Numbered from the stretch's first letter, positions 52,816-62,003 are shown. The stretch: DNA of 64,000 nucleotides from Phaeobacter sp. J2-8 (GCF_022867865.1 NZ_JALIEC010000004.1:404338-468337); one strand, 5' to 3'. Program-made: numbers and translations. The notes: a model not told the origin generated them from the letters alone.

Positions 52816-53903
52816 TTCCTTTCCCAGACCGAAGCCGGGACAAAGGTTTCGCCCGCCGCAAGTTTCCGGGCCGTGCGCACCAGACCGGCGGAATTGATCG
52901 CAAACCCGTCGTTGCTGTCGCTAAAGTCGACCAGCACATCAATCAGACCCGAGGCATGTTCCAGCGTGATCCTGGCGGGTGACCCGTTTGGCCTGGCCGC
53001 CAGCCCATCAGCGACGGTGCCGGGGGTCAAAACACAGGAGGCAAGGCATTGCGCGCCGGTCACCGCCATGGTCGGATGGCATTTCCACGGCATGAAATAC
53101 CGTGTCGCGATGGTCCCGCCCTGATTGGCCGGGGCCAGCAACCCGAATTTCGGGGTCACGGATTTGGACACATCGCCCATACCCATTTTTGCCCCGGCCA
53201 AACGGCGAATGGCCTCCATCCTTGCATAAAAATCGGCATTTTCGTCCAGTTCGGCCGCACTTTCATAGCCGGTCAAGCCAAAGCTTTCGGCCGTGGCGAT
53301 CACCATCGGCATTGCCACATCCATGCAGGTGACATCGACGCCATCAAGGGTGTCGATCAGATTGCCGGTGGGCAGGAACGCCCCTGTAATGCCGCCAACC
53401 GTTTCCATGAATTGCAGGGCCACCGGGGCAGAGGTGCCCGGCACGCCGTCGATCCGGGCCGGGCCATCATAGCTGACGATGCCGCCGGGGGTCTGGACCA
53501 CGGCGGTGGCCTTGGCGCCGGTATTGACCGCGTGAATGTTCACAATGGTTTCGCCGTCCTGCGCCGCGACCAGGCCCATTTCAATGGCGGCAGGGCCAAC
53601 GCCCGACATGATATTGCCGCAGGTGGGTTTGAAATCGACAAGCTGGTCCTCGACGCCGACCTGCGCAAAGAAATAATCGACATCGGCCCAATTGTCATTT
53701 GCCCGCGACAGCATTGCGACCTTGGTCGTGACCGCTGCGCCGCCGCCAAGGCCGTTGATGTTCAACGGATGCCCCGACCCGATCATCGCAACCAGAACCT
53801 TGGCCAGTTGATCCAGATCTTCGGGCAGGTCGGCACGGTTCAGATAGGGCCCGCGCGATGTCCCGCCACGCATGAACAGAAAGGGGATTGCTGTTTGTTT
53901 CAT
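52812..53903 (-). CDS. PrpF/GalD-family isomerase (4-oxalomesaconate tautomerase-like)
   Basis: 363 residues. The N-terminus FLFMRGGTSRGPYLNRADLP is diagnostic of the PrpF/GalD family (FMRGGTSRG), followed by LNINGLGGGAAVTTKVAMLS and KPTCGNIMSGVGPAAIEMGL with the active-site cysteine, and GKNTAVLLT-like VTGAQCLASCVLTPG later with a second cysteine. Members shift double bonds in methylaconitate, aconitate or oxalomesaconate. ATG 53903 is used. It is coupled to a tricarboxylate transporter 11 bases away, so the substrate is likely an imported unsaturated tricarboxylate (inference). Confidence 0.84.
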   Translation of the reverse strand: MKQTAIPFLFMRGGTSRGPYLNRADLPEDLDQLAKVLVAMIGSGHPLNINGLGGGAAVTTKVAMLSRANDNWADVDYFFAQVGVEDQLVDFKPTCGNIMSGVGPAAIEMGLVAAQDGETIVNIHAVNTGAKATAVVQTPGGIVSYDGPARIDGVPGTSAPVALQFMETVGGITGAFLPTGNLIDTLDGVDVTCMDVAMPMVIATAESFGLTGYESAAELDENADFYARMEAIRRLAGAKMGMGDVSKSVTPKFGLLAPANQGGTIATRYFMPWKCHPTMAVTGAQCLASCVLTPGTVADGLAARPNGSPARITLEHASGLIDVLVDFSDSNDGFAINSAGLVRTARKLAAGETFVPASVWERN

Positions 53904-53914
53904 GTGATGCCCCC

Positions 53915-55945
53915 TCAGCCCAGCGGCCATGGCAGGGTGACATAGTCCTGCAAAAGCCCCGGTGGGAAATCACGGTTCAACAGCCACGCCATGCCACACA
54001 TGAAGGCAATGCCCGCCGCCGTATAGACCGTCGCAAAAGTGGTGCTGACGCTGGCGCGATACCGCATGAAGGCAAACAGGAACAGGCCAAGCGCAAGGAT
54101 GAAGCCCAAGAGCGCAGTCAGGATCAGCAGCCCCGCGAACCACGCCAGAGTCGGCCAAAGCCCATGCGCCGCACTGGCTTCTTCGCCGTTCAATTCGCGG
54201 TCGGCAAAGACCGTGTCGCTTTCCGGTTTCAACATCATGCGGATGATCAGGATGGCACAGCCCACAAGGCTCACACCGCCGACAAACATCGGAAAGACCC
54301 GGTCGCGGCTGTAGCTGGGGATCGAGGCCGCATCATAAAACGCATAGGCGATATAGGCCGTGACAGCCAAAAGCATGACCATCGGTGCGCGCTTGTTCGA
54401 GCCGGATTGCACATCACCTTCGGCCAGGATGGTCTTGGCCTGCCGCAGGCCAAGCACCACGGAAAAGACCGTGATCACCACAAGGACAATGACAATGGGC
54501 GAGAAGATGTAATCAAGCCCCTCACCAAAGCTTTTGCGGAACTGGCTCTGGGCGATTTGCACCGCTTGATTGGCATAGGTTTCCGCCGGCGTCGACAGCA
54601 CGAAACCGATCAGGAACGCCGGGCGCGACCAATCAAATCGGCGCAGCATGAGCCCCAGGAACCCGATGCCCAACAACGCCACCAGATCCATCAGGTTCTG
54701 ACCTGATTGAAAGGCTGCAAAGCTGATGATCATGAACAGGAATGGCGCGAGCAGGGCAAAGCGGATGGTTGTCAGCTTGGCAATACCACCAGAGGCGGCG
54801 ATACAGATCACCGTGCCGACCACATTGGCCAATGCCAGCAACCAGACGATGGAATAGGTGATGTCGAGATTGTTTTTCAGCATCGCCGGGCCGACTTCGA
54901 TCTGACCTGATCCAAGCAGGGCAATTGCGCCGATAAAGATCGCCATCGAGCCAGAACCGGGAATGCCAAACAGCAATGTAGGCACCAGACCGCCGCCCTC
55001 TTTGGCATTGTTGGACGACTCCGGCCCGATCACGCCGCGCACTTCGCCTTTGCCGAACTGCGATTTGTCCTTGGTGGTCTGCACCGCATGGCCATAGGCG
55101 ATCCAATCCACAACCGACCCGCCAAGACCGGGGATCACCCCGACAATCACCCCGATGATCGAACAGCGCACCGACAGCCAGATATTGGCAAACCAATCCC
55201 GCACGCCGTCAATCCAGCCGCCGCCGATCTGCGGTTCTTGCGAAATTGCGCGGTCCTGACGCAGCAGTGATATGATTTCCGGGATGGCAAAGATGCCAAG
55301 ACCGACAATCACCAGCTTCAGCCCGTCGGTCATATAAGGGTAATCATAAGACGCCATGCGCAAATCACCCGAAGACGCGCCTTCGCCGATGGTGCCGACC
55401 AACATGCCAAGACCGGCCGCGACAATGCCCTTGATCGCAACACGCCCGGCAAGGATGCCAACCATCGACAGGCCAAAGATGGTGATCATCAAAAGCTCTG
55501 GCGTGCGGAATTCCAACACGATGGGCCGCGCAATCAGGATAAAGACCGTGAGGAAGGCCGCCCCAACCAAACCGCCAAACAGAGACGAGGCAAAGGCCGC
55601 CGACAATGCCCGCGCGGCCTGGCCACGTTTGGCCATGGGAAAGCCGTCAAGAACGGTTGCCTGACTGGCGGACGATCCGGGAATGCCCATCAAAACCGAT
55701 GCAAAGGTGTCCGATGTCGGCACGACGGCAACCATGCCCACCATCAGCGCCAGCCCAAGGATCGGGTCCATTCCGAACATGAACGGCAACAGCAGCGACA
55801 GCCCGGCAATGCCGCCAAGGCCGGGAAAGACCCCGATGCACAGTCCCATGACAACGCCAAGTATCAAATACCCCAAGACAATTGGCTGTAATATAAGACC
55901 CCACGCGCTGCCCAACGCTGGCAGCGCCTCCATGATGACGTCCAT
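53915..55945 (-). CDS. tctA: Tripartite tricarboxylate transporter, large permease fused to a TctB-like small subunit
   Basis: 676 residues. The first ~500 are TctA: LGVVMGLCIGVFPGLGGIAG (the GVFPGLGG motif), VPTSDTFASVLMGIPGSSAS and the repeat GVIVGVIPGLGGSVVDWIAY, GPESSNNAKEGGGLVPTLLF. The last ~150 form four helices typical of TctB (VFPMFVGGVSLVGCAILIIR, ILTALLGFILALGLFLFAFM). Fusion removes the need for a separate small subunit. ATG 55945 has GGGAG nine bases ahead. It follows the binding-protein gene across a hairpin. Confidence 0.88.
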   Translation of the reverse strand: MDVIMEALPALGSAWGLILQPIVLGYLILGVVMGLCIGVFPGLGGIAGLSLLLPFMFGMDPILGLALMVGMVAVVPTSDTFASVLMGIPGSSASQATVLDGFPMAKRGQAARALSAAFASSLFGGLVGAAFLTVFILIARPIVLEFRTPELLMITIFGLSMVGILAGRVAIKGIVAAGLGMLVGTIGEGASSGDLRMASYDYPYMTDGLKLVIVGLGIFAIPEIISLLRQDRAISQEPQIGGGWIDGVRDWFANIWLSVRCSIIGVIVGVIPGLGGSVVDWIAYGHAVQTTKDKSQFGKGEVRGVIGPESSNNAKEGGGLVPTLLFGIPGSGSMAIFIGAIALLGSGQIEVGPAMLKNNLDITYSIVWLLALANVVGTVICIAASGGIAKLTTIRFALLAPFLFMIISFAAFQSGQNLMDLVALLGIGFLGLMLRRFDWSRPAFLIGFVLSTPAETYANQAVQIAQSQFRKSFGEGLDYIFSPIVIVLVVITVFSVVLGLRQAKTILAEGDVQSGSNKRAPMVMLLAVTAYIAYAFYDAASIPSYSRDRVFPMFVGGVSLVGCAILIIRMMLKPESDTVFADRELNGEEASAAHGLWPTLAWFAGLLILTALLGFILALGLFLFAFMRYRASVSTTFATVYTAAGIAFMCGMAWLLNRDFPPGLLQDYVTLPWPLG

Positions 55946-55987
55946 GCTCTCGCTCCCGAATTTTTTGGAAATATCCGTGCTTTTGAA

Positions 55988-56014
55988 AACGCCCCGCCGC
56001 GCGGGCAGGGCGTT
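55988..56014 (-). other. Intercistronic hairpin behind the TctC gene
   Basis: AACGCCC (55988-55994) pairs with GGGCGTT (56008-56014); a short inner GCC/GGC extends it. In the direction of transcription it is followed by TTTTC, so partial termination is plausible. It begins 13 bases past the TctC stop. Confidence 0.6.
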
Positions 56015-56027
56015 CAAAAAGCAAGGA

Positions 56028-57137
56028 TCAGTTGTTCAGCGAAACGCCGTACTTTTCTTGCAGCCAGTTCACGATGAACGCCTTGGCTTCGGGCGACACC
56101 TTGGTGGCGCTTGCCAATGCGGCATTCGCGGCCGCGCCGGTCATCTGGGGGTATACGCCCAGTCGCGCTGCGGAAATCTCGGCGAAATCAGGGCGGGCTT
56201 TTACGGCTTCGAATGCGGCTGTATAGGTCGCAATCGCATCATCGGACGCCCCGTTTGGCAGAAAGACCATCTTTTGCGCCGGGAAGCCCGCGATAAAGAA
56301 GGCTTTCCATGCGTCCCAGGCCTCGCCAGAGGTGGCGCAGCCCTCGGTTGCTTCGCACAGCTCCTTGAAGGTCGGGATATCGGGGAATGTGGGGTCGCGC
56401 ACGATGTTGCCATCGTCATCCAAAGCGCCCCATGTCATCATGGGTACGGCTGTTCCTGCCTCGACCAATGGGGTCACGCCCGACAGATACGACGACGAGG
56501 TTTGATAATCGATATTGGCTTCGCCGCGTTCGAACATCAAACGGCCATCGCCCCGACCCTTGACGCCCATCACGCTTTCGACATTCAGACCCAGCATTTC
56601 CCAGGCCAGCGTCGGCACAAGGTCAAGACGCGTGGCGCCCTGATTGCCATAGATGAAATCGACGTCCCGAAGGCCGCTGGCATCCAACCCGTCCATCTTG
56701 GCCGCCAGTTCCGGCGGCAGATAGGCAACGCCGCCGGTGCCAGAGGCAAGCACCACATTCCAATCAGCATAGTCAAAGCGCACACGCGGATCGCCAAGCA
56801 GGAACGGGAATTGTGTGGACCCGCTGGACCCGAAAATCGTGGTGCCATCCTCAAACTTCTGGCTCTGGAAATAGTTCGCGCCCTTGGTCGAACCGGCGCC
56901 GGGCATGAATTTCACGACAACGGTCGGCTCTCCCGGCAGAGCTTCGGACAGCAGCGGCGCATAGAAATTGGCCCATTTGGCAGAGCCGCCGGTTTCCGAA
57001 AACGGAATGATCCATTCAACGGTTTTCCCGGTCAGGTCGATGCCATGGCCGCCCGCCTGGGTCTGAACGGCGAATGTTGCTGCGGCAGCGGCAACAAGAC
57101 CGCTGGCCACGCGACGCGTGGTTTTGAAAATGGACAT
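56028..57137 (-). CDS. tctC: Tripartite tricarboxylate transporter substrate-binding protein (Bug/TctC family)
   Basis: 369 residues with an N-terminal signal peptide (RRVASGLVAAAAATFAVQTQ, cleavage about residue 28). Family landmarks are GKTVEWIIPFSETGGSAKWA, VVVKFMPGAGSTKGANYFQS and MLGLNVESVMGVKGRGDGRL; the tail EAKAFIVNWLQEKYGVSL is also typical. It is rather longer than most Bug proteins. It binds the carboxylate ligand for the TctA/B channel. It is divergent from the tctDE genes. Confidence 0.87.
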   Translation of the reverse strand: MSIFKTTRRVASGLVAAAAATFAVQTQAGGHGIDLTGKTVEWIIPFSETGGSAKWANFYAPLLSEALPGEPTVVVKFMPGAGSTKGANYFQSQKFEDGTTIFGSSGSTQFPFLLGDPRVRFDYADWNVVLASGTGGVAYLPPELAAKMDGLDASGLRDVDFIYGNQGATRLDLVPTLAWEMLGLNVESVMGVKGRGDGRLMFERGEANIDYQTSSSYLSGVTPLVEAGTAVPMMTWGALDDDGNIVRDPTFPDIPTFKELCEATEGCATSGEAWDAWKAFFIAGFPAQKMVFLPNGASDDAIATYTAAFEAVKARPDFAEISAARLGVYPQMTGAAANAALASATKVSPEAKAFIVNWLQEKYGVSLNN

Positions 57138-57277
57138 ATATTCCTCCCTTTAGTTCGGCGCTTCATTTTTGAAATCACCGAAAAAATCGAATCGCGTGGG
57201 GGTGTCCGCCCCCGGTTGATGAATTGCTTGTGACCTGCCAACCTTGCGCGAAACTTGCACAAGTGAAACAATCTGCC

Positions 57278-57952
57278 ATGCGCATCACATTGGTCGAAGA
57301 CAATGCCAGCCTCGCCAAGGGCATAAGCTATCGTCTGGAGGACGAGGGCCATGCCGTGGATTGGATCGACGACGGGGCAGAGGCCGAAAGCTATCTGGTG
57401 CAGGATGGTGCGGATCTGATCATTCTTGACATCAACCTGCCCGGCATCGACGGTTTGACCCTGCTCAAACAGATGCGAAAACGCGGCGACATGCGCCCGG
57501 TGATCCTTTTGACCGCACGGGCAGAGACCGAGCATCGGGTGATCGGGCTGGATGCCGGCGCGGATGATTACCTGATCAAACCGTTCGAAATGGCGGAATT
57601 AGAGGCACGGGTGCGGGCGCTTTTGCGGCGGCGCACGATCCCGCAGCAGCAGCTACAGGATGTTGGCGGGTTGAAATATGACCCCGTCACCCGCCAGCTT
57701 TTTGACGGCGACACAGAGATCGACCTGCCGCGACGGGAAATGTCGGTGTTTGAATGTCTTTTTGCGGCCAATGGCCGTCTTGTGCCAAAGGGCACGGTGC
57801 TGGATCATGCCTATGGTGTTGGGGCGGATGTGGCGGACACGGTGGTCGAAGTCTATGTATCGCGGCTTCGCCGCAGGCTCAGCCCCTTTGGGATTCAGAT
57901 CAAGGCCCAGCGCGGTCTGGGCTATCAATTGCTGATCGAGAGGGACAGGTGA
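57278..57952 (+). CDS. tctD: Response regulator, OmpR/TctD-like
   Basis: 224 residues. The receiver has acidic pair E7-D8, phospho-acceptor D51 (LIILDINLPG), T79 (ILLTAR) and K101 (YLIKPFE). The winged-helix effector has LPRREMSVFECLFAANGRLV, VEVYVSRLRRRL and IKAQRGLGYQLL. ATG 57278 is chosen; open frame upstream lacks similarity. It is divergent from tctC and is expected to induce the transporter when its kinase senses the carboxylate. GTGA overlap couples it to the kinase gene. Confidence 0.88.
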   Translation: MRITLVEDNASLAKGISYRLEDEGHAVDWIDDGAEAESYLVQDGADLIILDINLPGIDGLTLLKQMRKRGDMRPVILLTARAETEHRVIGLDAGADDYLIKPFEMAELEARVRALLRRRTIPQQQLQDVGGLKYDPVTRQLFDGDTEIDLPRREMSVFECLFAANGRLVPKGTVLDHAYGVGADVADTVVEVYVSRLRRRLSPFGIQIKAQRGLGYQLLIERDR

Positions 57953-59334
57953 CGTCTTATTCGCTGCGGGGGCGGCTGATTCTGATCATCCTGACGCCGC
58001 TGATGGTGATCGCGCTGGTGGCCGGCGTCTGGCAGTTTCGCAATACCACCAGAAGTGCAGAAAGCATCTTTGACCGTGGGCTTTTGTCGGCGGCGCTGGC
58101 GATTTCGCGGGACATTGCGGTGTCGGATGGTGACGCGCTCAGCCCCGCGACCCGGCGGTTGATCAATGACACCTCCGGTGGGGTGTTGTTTTATCATGTC
58201 TACGCCCCAGACGGGGTATTTGTGACCGGCTATTCCACGCCGCCGGTGCTGCCAAAATCGGCGCCGGAGGACTCGACCGAACCGTTTTATTACAACGCCC
58301 GCTACCAGGGCGAGGACGTGCGCGTTCTGCGGTTTCAGGATGGCACAACCGTCAGCGGCATCACCGGTGTCTTCAACATTACCGTGTGGCAAAACGCCGA
58401 TGTGCGCAGAAATTTTGTCCGCGAGGTGGTGTCGCGGTCGTTTGCGGTGATTGTGCTGCTTGTGGTCTCTGTTGCCTTTGTTGTCTGGTTCGGTGTCGCA
58501 CGGGGGTTGCGCCCGCTTCTGGATCTTGAACAGGCGATCGCGCTGCGAAGCCCAAGCGAGCTGGACCCCATCATGCGCCCGGTGCCGATCGAGGCGCGCG
58601 GTCTTGTGAATACGTTGAATGACCTGTTGGATCGCGTGTCCCGTCGGATCAGCTCCAAGGATGAATTCATTGCAAATGCCGCCCATCAATTGCGAAACCC
58701 GGTGGCCGGTGTCATCGCGCTTGCCGAAGCGGTCCAGAATGCGCGCACCCCCGAGGCGGTCAAGGAACGCTGTGGCGCGCTGGTTCAGGCCGCGCGCGAG
58801 GCCAGCAATCTCACCAATCAGCTGCTGTCATTTGAGCGTGCCGGTGGATCCGATGACGGCGCGTCGCATGTGCCATTGGATTTCGGGGCGCTGGTCGATC
58901 AGGTGGTCCATACGTTTCGCCAGCAAAACATGGATCACCCCATCGACGTTCAGGTTGCCTTGCCCCGGGGGGCGGTGATCATTTCGGGCAATGCGGTGAT
59001 GTTGCAAGAGGCGATTTTGAACCTCTTGCGCAACGCGGTGGTGCATGGCGGGGCCAACATGCGGCACATCAAGCTCGACCTGAAAACCGACAGGGGCGGG
59101 GCCATCTTGTCCATTCAGGATGATGGCATTGGCATTCCAGCCGACAAACATGTCGAGGCGATCAGCCGGTTCAGTCAGGTGAACGATGGGCCGGGCAGCG
59201 GGCTTGGGCTTCCGATTGCCGCGCGGGTCATGAAAAATCACGCAGGTTTTCTGGACATCATGGACCCGCCAGAGGGGGCATTGATCGTCGTGACCCTGCC
59301 ATTGCTGTCCAATGATGCGCTGCCCGACGAATAG
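57949..59334 (+). CDS. tctE: Sensor histidine kinase, TctE-like
   Basis: 461 residues. Two membrane helices (about 8-30, IILTPLMVIALVAGVWQF, and 165-185, SFAVIVLLVVSVAFVVWFGV) enclose a periplasmic sensor domain with LINDTSGGVLFYHVYAPDGV. The dimerisation histidine is H246 in FIANAAHQLRNPVAG. ATP-binding motifs are EAILNLLRNAVVHGG (N box), IQDDGIGIPADK and PGSGLGLPIAARVM. GTG 57949 overlaps the tctD stop. It partners TctD in control of the tricarboxylate uptake genes. Confidence 0.88.
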   Translation: MTSYSLRGRLILIILTPLMVIALVAGVWQFRNTTRSAESIFDRGLLSAALAISRDIAVSDGDALSPATRRLINDTSGGVLFYHVYAPDGVFVTGYSTPPVLPKSAPEDSTEPFYYNARYQGEDVRVLRFQDGTTVSGITGVFNITVWQNADVRRNFVREVVSRSFAVIVLLVVSVAFVVWFGVARGLRPLLDLEQAIALRSPSELDPIMRPVPIEARGLVNTLNDLLDRVSRRISSKDEFIANAAHQLRNPVAGVIALAEAVQNARTPEAVKERCGALVQAAREASNLTNQLLSFERAGGSDDGASHVPLDFGALVDQVVHTFRQQNMDHPIDVQVALPRGAVIISGNAVMLQEAILNLLRNAVVHGGANMRHIKLDLKTDRGGAILSIQDDGIGIPADKHVEAISRFSQVNDGPGSGLGLPIAARVMKNHAGFLDIMDPPEGALIVVTLPLLSNDALPDE

Positions 59335-59360
59335 GCGCTTTGTCCTTGTGCCAAGGCGCC
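59334..59360 (+). terminator. Hairpin at the tctE stop codon, probable terminator
   Basis: GGCGCTTTG (59334-59342) pairs with CAAGGCGCC (59352-59360) with one G-U pair and a nine-base loop, starting at the last base of the tctE stop codon. Only ATTT follows, so termination efficiency is uncertain. Confidence 0.5.
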
Positions 59361-59443
59361 ATTTGCCCGGCAAACCCGCTGCACTGGTTTCCGCCGGAAC
59401 CTGACGTTATAATAGAGTTTGATCAAAAGAGAATTTGGCTATT

Positions 59444-60097
59444 ATGAAAACTGACGCCGACATTGCGGAAGTCCCGCTTTATGATGCAATCCTCGATGAC
59501 ATCTATGAGGGTCGCCTTATCGGCGGGCAGCGTCTGAAAGTATCGGAATTGGCCGCGCGTTTTGGTGTCAGCACCAGCCCGGTGCGCGAAGTCTTGCGCC
59601 GAATGCAGGGCGAAGGATTTGTCGAGATCCACCCCAATCGTGGCGCGATGGTCAAGGCCACCGATGCCGGATCAATTCAGAATATCTTTGAAGTCCTGCA
59701 GATGCTGGAACCCTATTTCGTGACCTGGTTCGCAGATTACGCGCCAATGGAATTGCTGGACGAGCTGGAGGATATTCAAGCCAAGATCAAGCAAACCTCG
59801 CATTTCGAACAACGGGCTTTCAGAAAACTCGATTTGCAGTTTCACGAGGTGTTCTGCCGCGGGCATTACAATCAGACCGCGGCCGAGATCTGGCGCAACC
59901 TCAGAACATCATTGAATGTTCAGGCGGCGCGACTTCGGATTTCGCCCACCCGGTTTGAAACCATCAAAGAAGAACATGATGCCCTCATTGCGGCCTTTCG
60001 CGCCAATGATACCGCACGTGCCGATATGATCGTACGCAAACATGTGGACGGGTCGTTTGTGCAAATGTCACAACAAATCCGCGCTTTGGGGATTTAG
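59444..60097 (+). CDS. GntR-family (FCD) regulator, paralogue of the one at 61279
   Basis: 217 residues. The winged helix is GGQRLKVSELAARFGVSTSP followed by VREVLRRMQGEGFVEIHPNR, and the FCD domain has LDLQFHEVFCRGHYNQTAAE and IKEEHDALIAAFRANDT. ATG 59444 is preferred to an in-frame TTG three codons upstream. It is an isolated gene between tctE and a terminator, and strikingly similar to the GntR gene at 61279-61938, especially across the DNA-binding domain, so the two may compete for or share operators. Confidence 0.88.
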   Translation: MKTDADIAEVPLYDAILDDIYEGRLIGGQRLKVSELAARFGVSTSPVREVLRRMQGEGFVEIHPNRGAMVKATDAGSIQNIFEVLQMLEPYFVTWFADYAPMELLDELEDIQAKIKQTSHFEQRAFRKLDLQFHEVFCRGHYNQTAAEIWRNLRTSLNVQAARLRISPTRFETIKEEHDALIAAFRANDTARADMIVRKHVDGSFVQMSQQIRALGI

Positions 60098-60197
60098 CAC
60101 CACACAGGGTGCGGTTGGTGCCCGTAGCGCATCCATATGGCCGAACGGGACGATCAACGCCTCTGGCGGGCGGGTTCGAATATGCGCCGCCTTGCCG

Positions 60198-60216
60198 GTC
60201 CCGCATGGTGCGGGAC
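60198..60216 (+). terminator. Hairpin, probable terminator after the GntR gene
   Basis: GTCCCGCA (60198-60205) pairs perfectly with TGCGGGAC (60209-60216) around a three-base loop, 100 bases past the GntR stop, followed by TTT and ATTT. It sits between convergent transcription units and may serve either. The rest of 60098-60273 shows no gene. Confidence 0.6.
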
Positions 60217-60273
60217 AGGCTGTTTCATTTCGTGGATTTGGTGCCAGAGACGTCTGATTAATGGGGCCTGCCC

Positions 60274-61242
60274 CTAGTACCCCGCGCTGAGATCGACAAC
60301 ATTCACCAGGTCCTGCCCGTTGTGCGACCGCATCACATTTTCAATCAGGATTTCCACCCCACGCTCATGCGTGCCGACGCAATGGGCGGCGTCGTGCGGC
60401 GTAATGATGGTGTTGGGCAGAGTCCAGAAGGGGCTGTCTTCGGGCAAAGGTTCCTGTGAATGCGCGTCCAGCGCGGCACCGGCCAGCCGGCCCTGGCGAA
60501 GCGCGGCGATCAGCGCCTCATCATTGACAATGCCGCCGCGCGACACACAGACATAAAAGGCCGTCGGCTTCATCCAGTTCAGCTGCTCTGCGCCAATCAG
60601 GTTGGCGGTGACGGGGGTCAGCGGCAGGGTGTTGACGAGAAAATCAGCCCCCTCAAGGAACCCGCGCAAATCATCCGATCCAATGACACGATCAAAATCC
60701 GGCAGATCCTGTGGCCGCCGTTTCAGCGCATGCACCCGCATCCCGAAGGCCCGGGCGCGTTTGGCCAGCTCCCTGGCGGAATTGCCCGCACCCAGAATGG
60801 CACAGGTCTTGCCCGCCAATTCAAGGTTGAGATGCTGGGCCCATTTGGCGTTCTGCTGGCTTTGAAAATATGCCGGCAGATTGCGCGCAAGCACCAGCAT
60901 CGACATCATCGCATGTTCGGCCAGCGGCACGGCGCCGTTGCCCTTGCTACAGGTCAGCCTGAGTTTGCGGGCAAGGAAGGCCGGGTAAAGCTGGTTCTGC
61001 GGTCCGGCGGCAAAGGAATGCACCCATTGCAGCCGGTCGCCCGCCCGCGCAAGTGCGGGTTCGGAAATGAACCCGGCGACAGCATCGGCAAAGGCGATCC
61101 TTTCACAGAGGTCTGTCTGATTGGTCAGATATTCGACGGTCAGATCGGGCGCCGCCGCCTCTAGCCGTGCCCACCATTGCCGTTCCTGATCCTTGTCGGT
61201 CATGACGTCGGACAGCATTGGTTCAACCACTATCAAATGCAT
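60274..61242 (-). CDS. D-2-hydroxyacid dehydrogenase (GhrA/GyaR-type)
   Basis: 322 residues. The Rossmann motif is AILGAGNSARELAKRARAFG, where the third glycine of GxGxxG is an alanine; catalytic residues sit in YVCVSRGGIVNDEAL (Arg), ALDAHSQEPLPEDSPFW (Glu) and TPHDAAHCVGT (His). This resembles glyoxylate/hydroxypyruvate reductases that lack the small-domain serine. AAGGAAAC precedes ATG 61242. It follows the GntR gene by 36 bases, and both follow an acid-sugar dehydratase gene, so it may reduce the 2-keto acid formed there. Confidence 0.85.
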   Translation of the reverse strand: MHLIVVEPMLSDVMTDKDQERQWWARLEAAAPDLTVEYLTNQTDLCERIAFADAVAGFISEPALARAGDRLQWVHSFAAGPQNQLYPAFLARKLRLTCSKGNGAVPLAEHAMMSMLVLARNLPAYFQSQQNAKWAQHLNLELAGKTCAILGAGNSARELAKRARAFGMRVHALKRRPQDLPDFDRVIGSDDLRGFLEGADFLVNTLPLTPVTANLIGAEQLNWMKPTAFYVCVSRGGIVNDEALIAALRQGRLAGAALDAHSQEPLPEDSPFWTLPNTIITPHDAAHCVGTHERGVEILIENVMRSHNGQDLVNVVDLSAGY

Positions 61243-61278
61243 TGCATTGTTTCCTTTGTAGGTGCGTTTCTAACCGCG

Positions 61279-61938
61279 TCAGGTGTCAATCGCGCGGATT
61301 TGTCGGGACATTTGGACATATGCCCCATGAAGATGCTGCTGAATCACCTGTTCGGCCCGTGGCGCATTCCGGTCGCGGAAAGCGGCGATCAACATGTCAT
61401 GTTCTTCGATGATGTTGCGCCGTCGTGACATGCTGATCCGAAGCGGGGCGGAATGCACGGACAAGGCAACGCGCAGCTTTTTCCAGGTTTCGGTCGCAAC
61501 ATCATTGTAGTGATCGGCAAAGACGATGGCATGAAATTGGGTATCCAGCCGGGTAAACCCCAGCGCGTCGTCGGGCGGGGCCGCCTTTATCTGATCCTGA
61601 ATCGCCTGCATCCGATCAATCGCATCGACGGGGGCGTCTTCGGCGAACCATTTGACTGCATAGGGCTCCAGCAGTTGCAGAACCTCGAATATGTTCTGGA
61701 CCCGACCGGGATCCGAGGCCTTGACCGTCGCGCCCCGGTTCGGGTTGATTTCGACAAAACCTTCGCCGTGCATCTGGCGCAGCATTTCGCGGACCGGGCT
61801 GGCGCTGATGCCGAACCGCGCCGCAAGCTCAGAAACCTTCAACCGCTGCCCCCCAAGAAGCTGTCCTGTGGCGATCTCGTCAAGGACCGTGTCGTAAAGG
61901 GTCGCAACCCCGGCATTTGGATCATTGTCAGAGGCCAT
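61279..61938 (-). CDS. GntR-family (FCD) regulator, paralogue of the one at 59444
   Basis: 219 residues. The winged helix is GGQRLKVSELAARFGISASP followed by VREMLRQMHGEGFVEINPNR; FCD residues are in LDTQFHAIVFADHYNDVATE and IIEEHDMLIAAFRDRN. GGAG lies eight bases before ATG 61938. It stands between the dehydratase and dehydrogenase genes on the same strand, 65 bases after the former, and probably regulates this unit and the divergent family-5 importer at 63496. Confidence 0.88.
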   Translation of the reverse strand: MASDNDPNAGVATLYDTVLDEIATGQLLGGQRLKVSELAARFGISASPVREMLRQMHGEGFVEINPNRGATVKASDPGRVQNIFEVLQLLEPYAVKWFAEDAPVDAIDRMQAIQDQIKAAPPDDALGFTRLDTQFHAIVFADHYNDVATETWKKLRVALSVHSAPLRISMSRRRNIIEEHDMLIAAFRDRNAPRAEQVIQQHLHGAYVQMSRQIRAIDT

Positions 61939-62003
61939 TTGTCTCCGTCCTGTGTGGGGTCCAAAGCGCGCGGGGCTGCTGCCATCACGTCATGGAGATG
62001 AAA

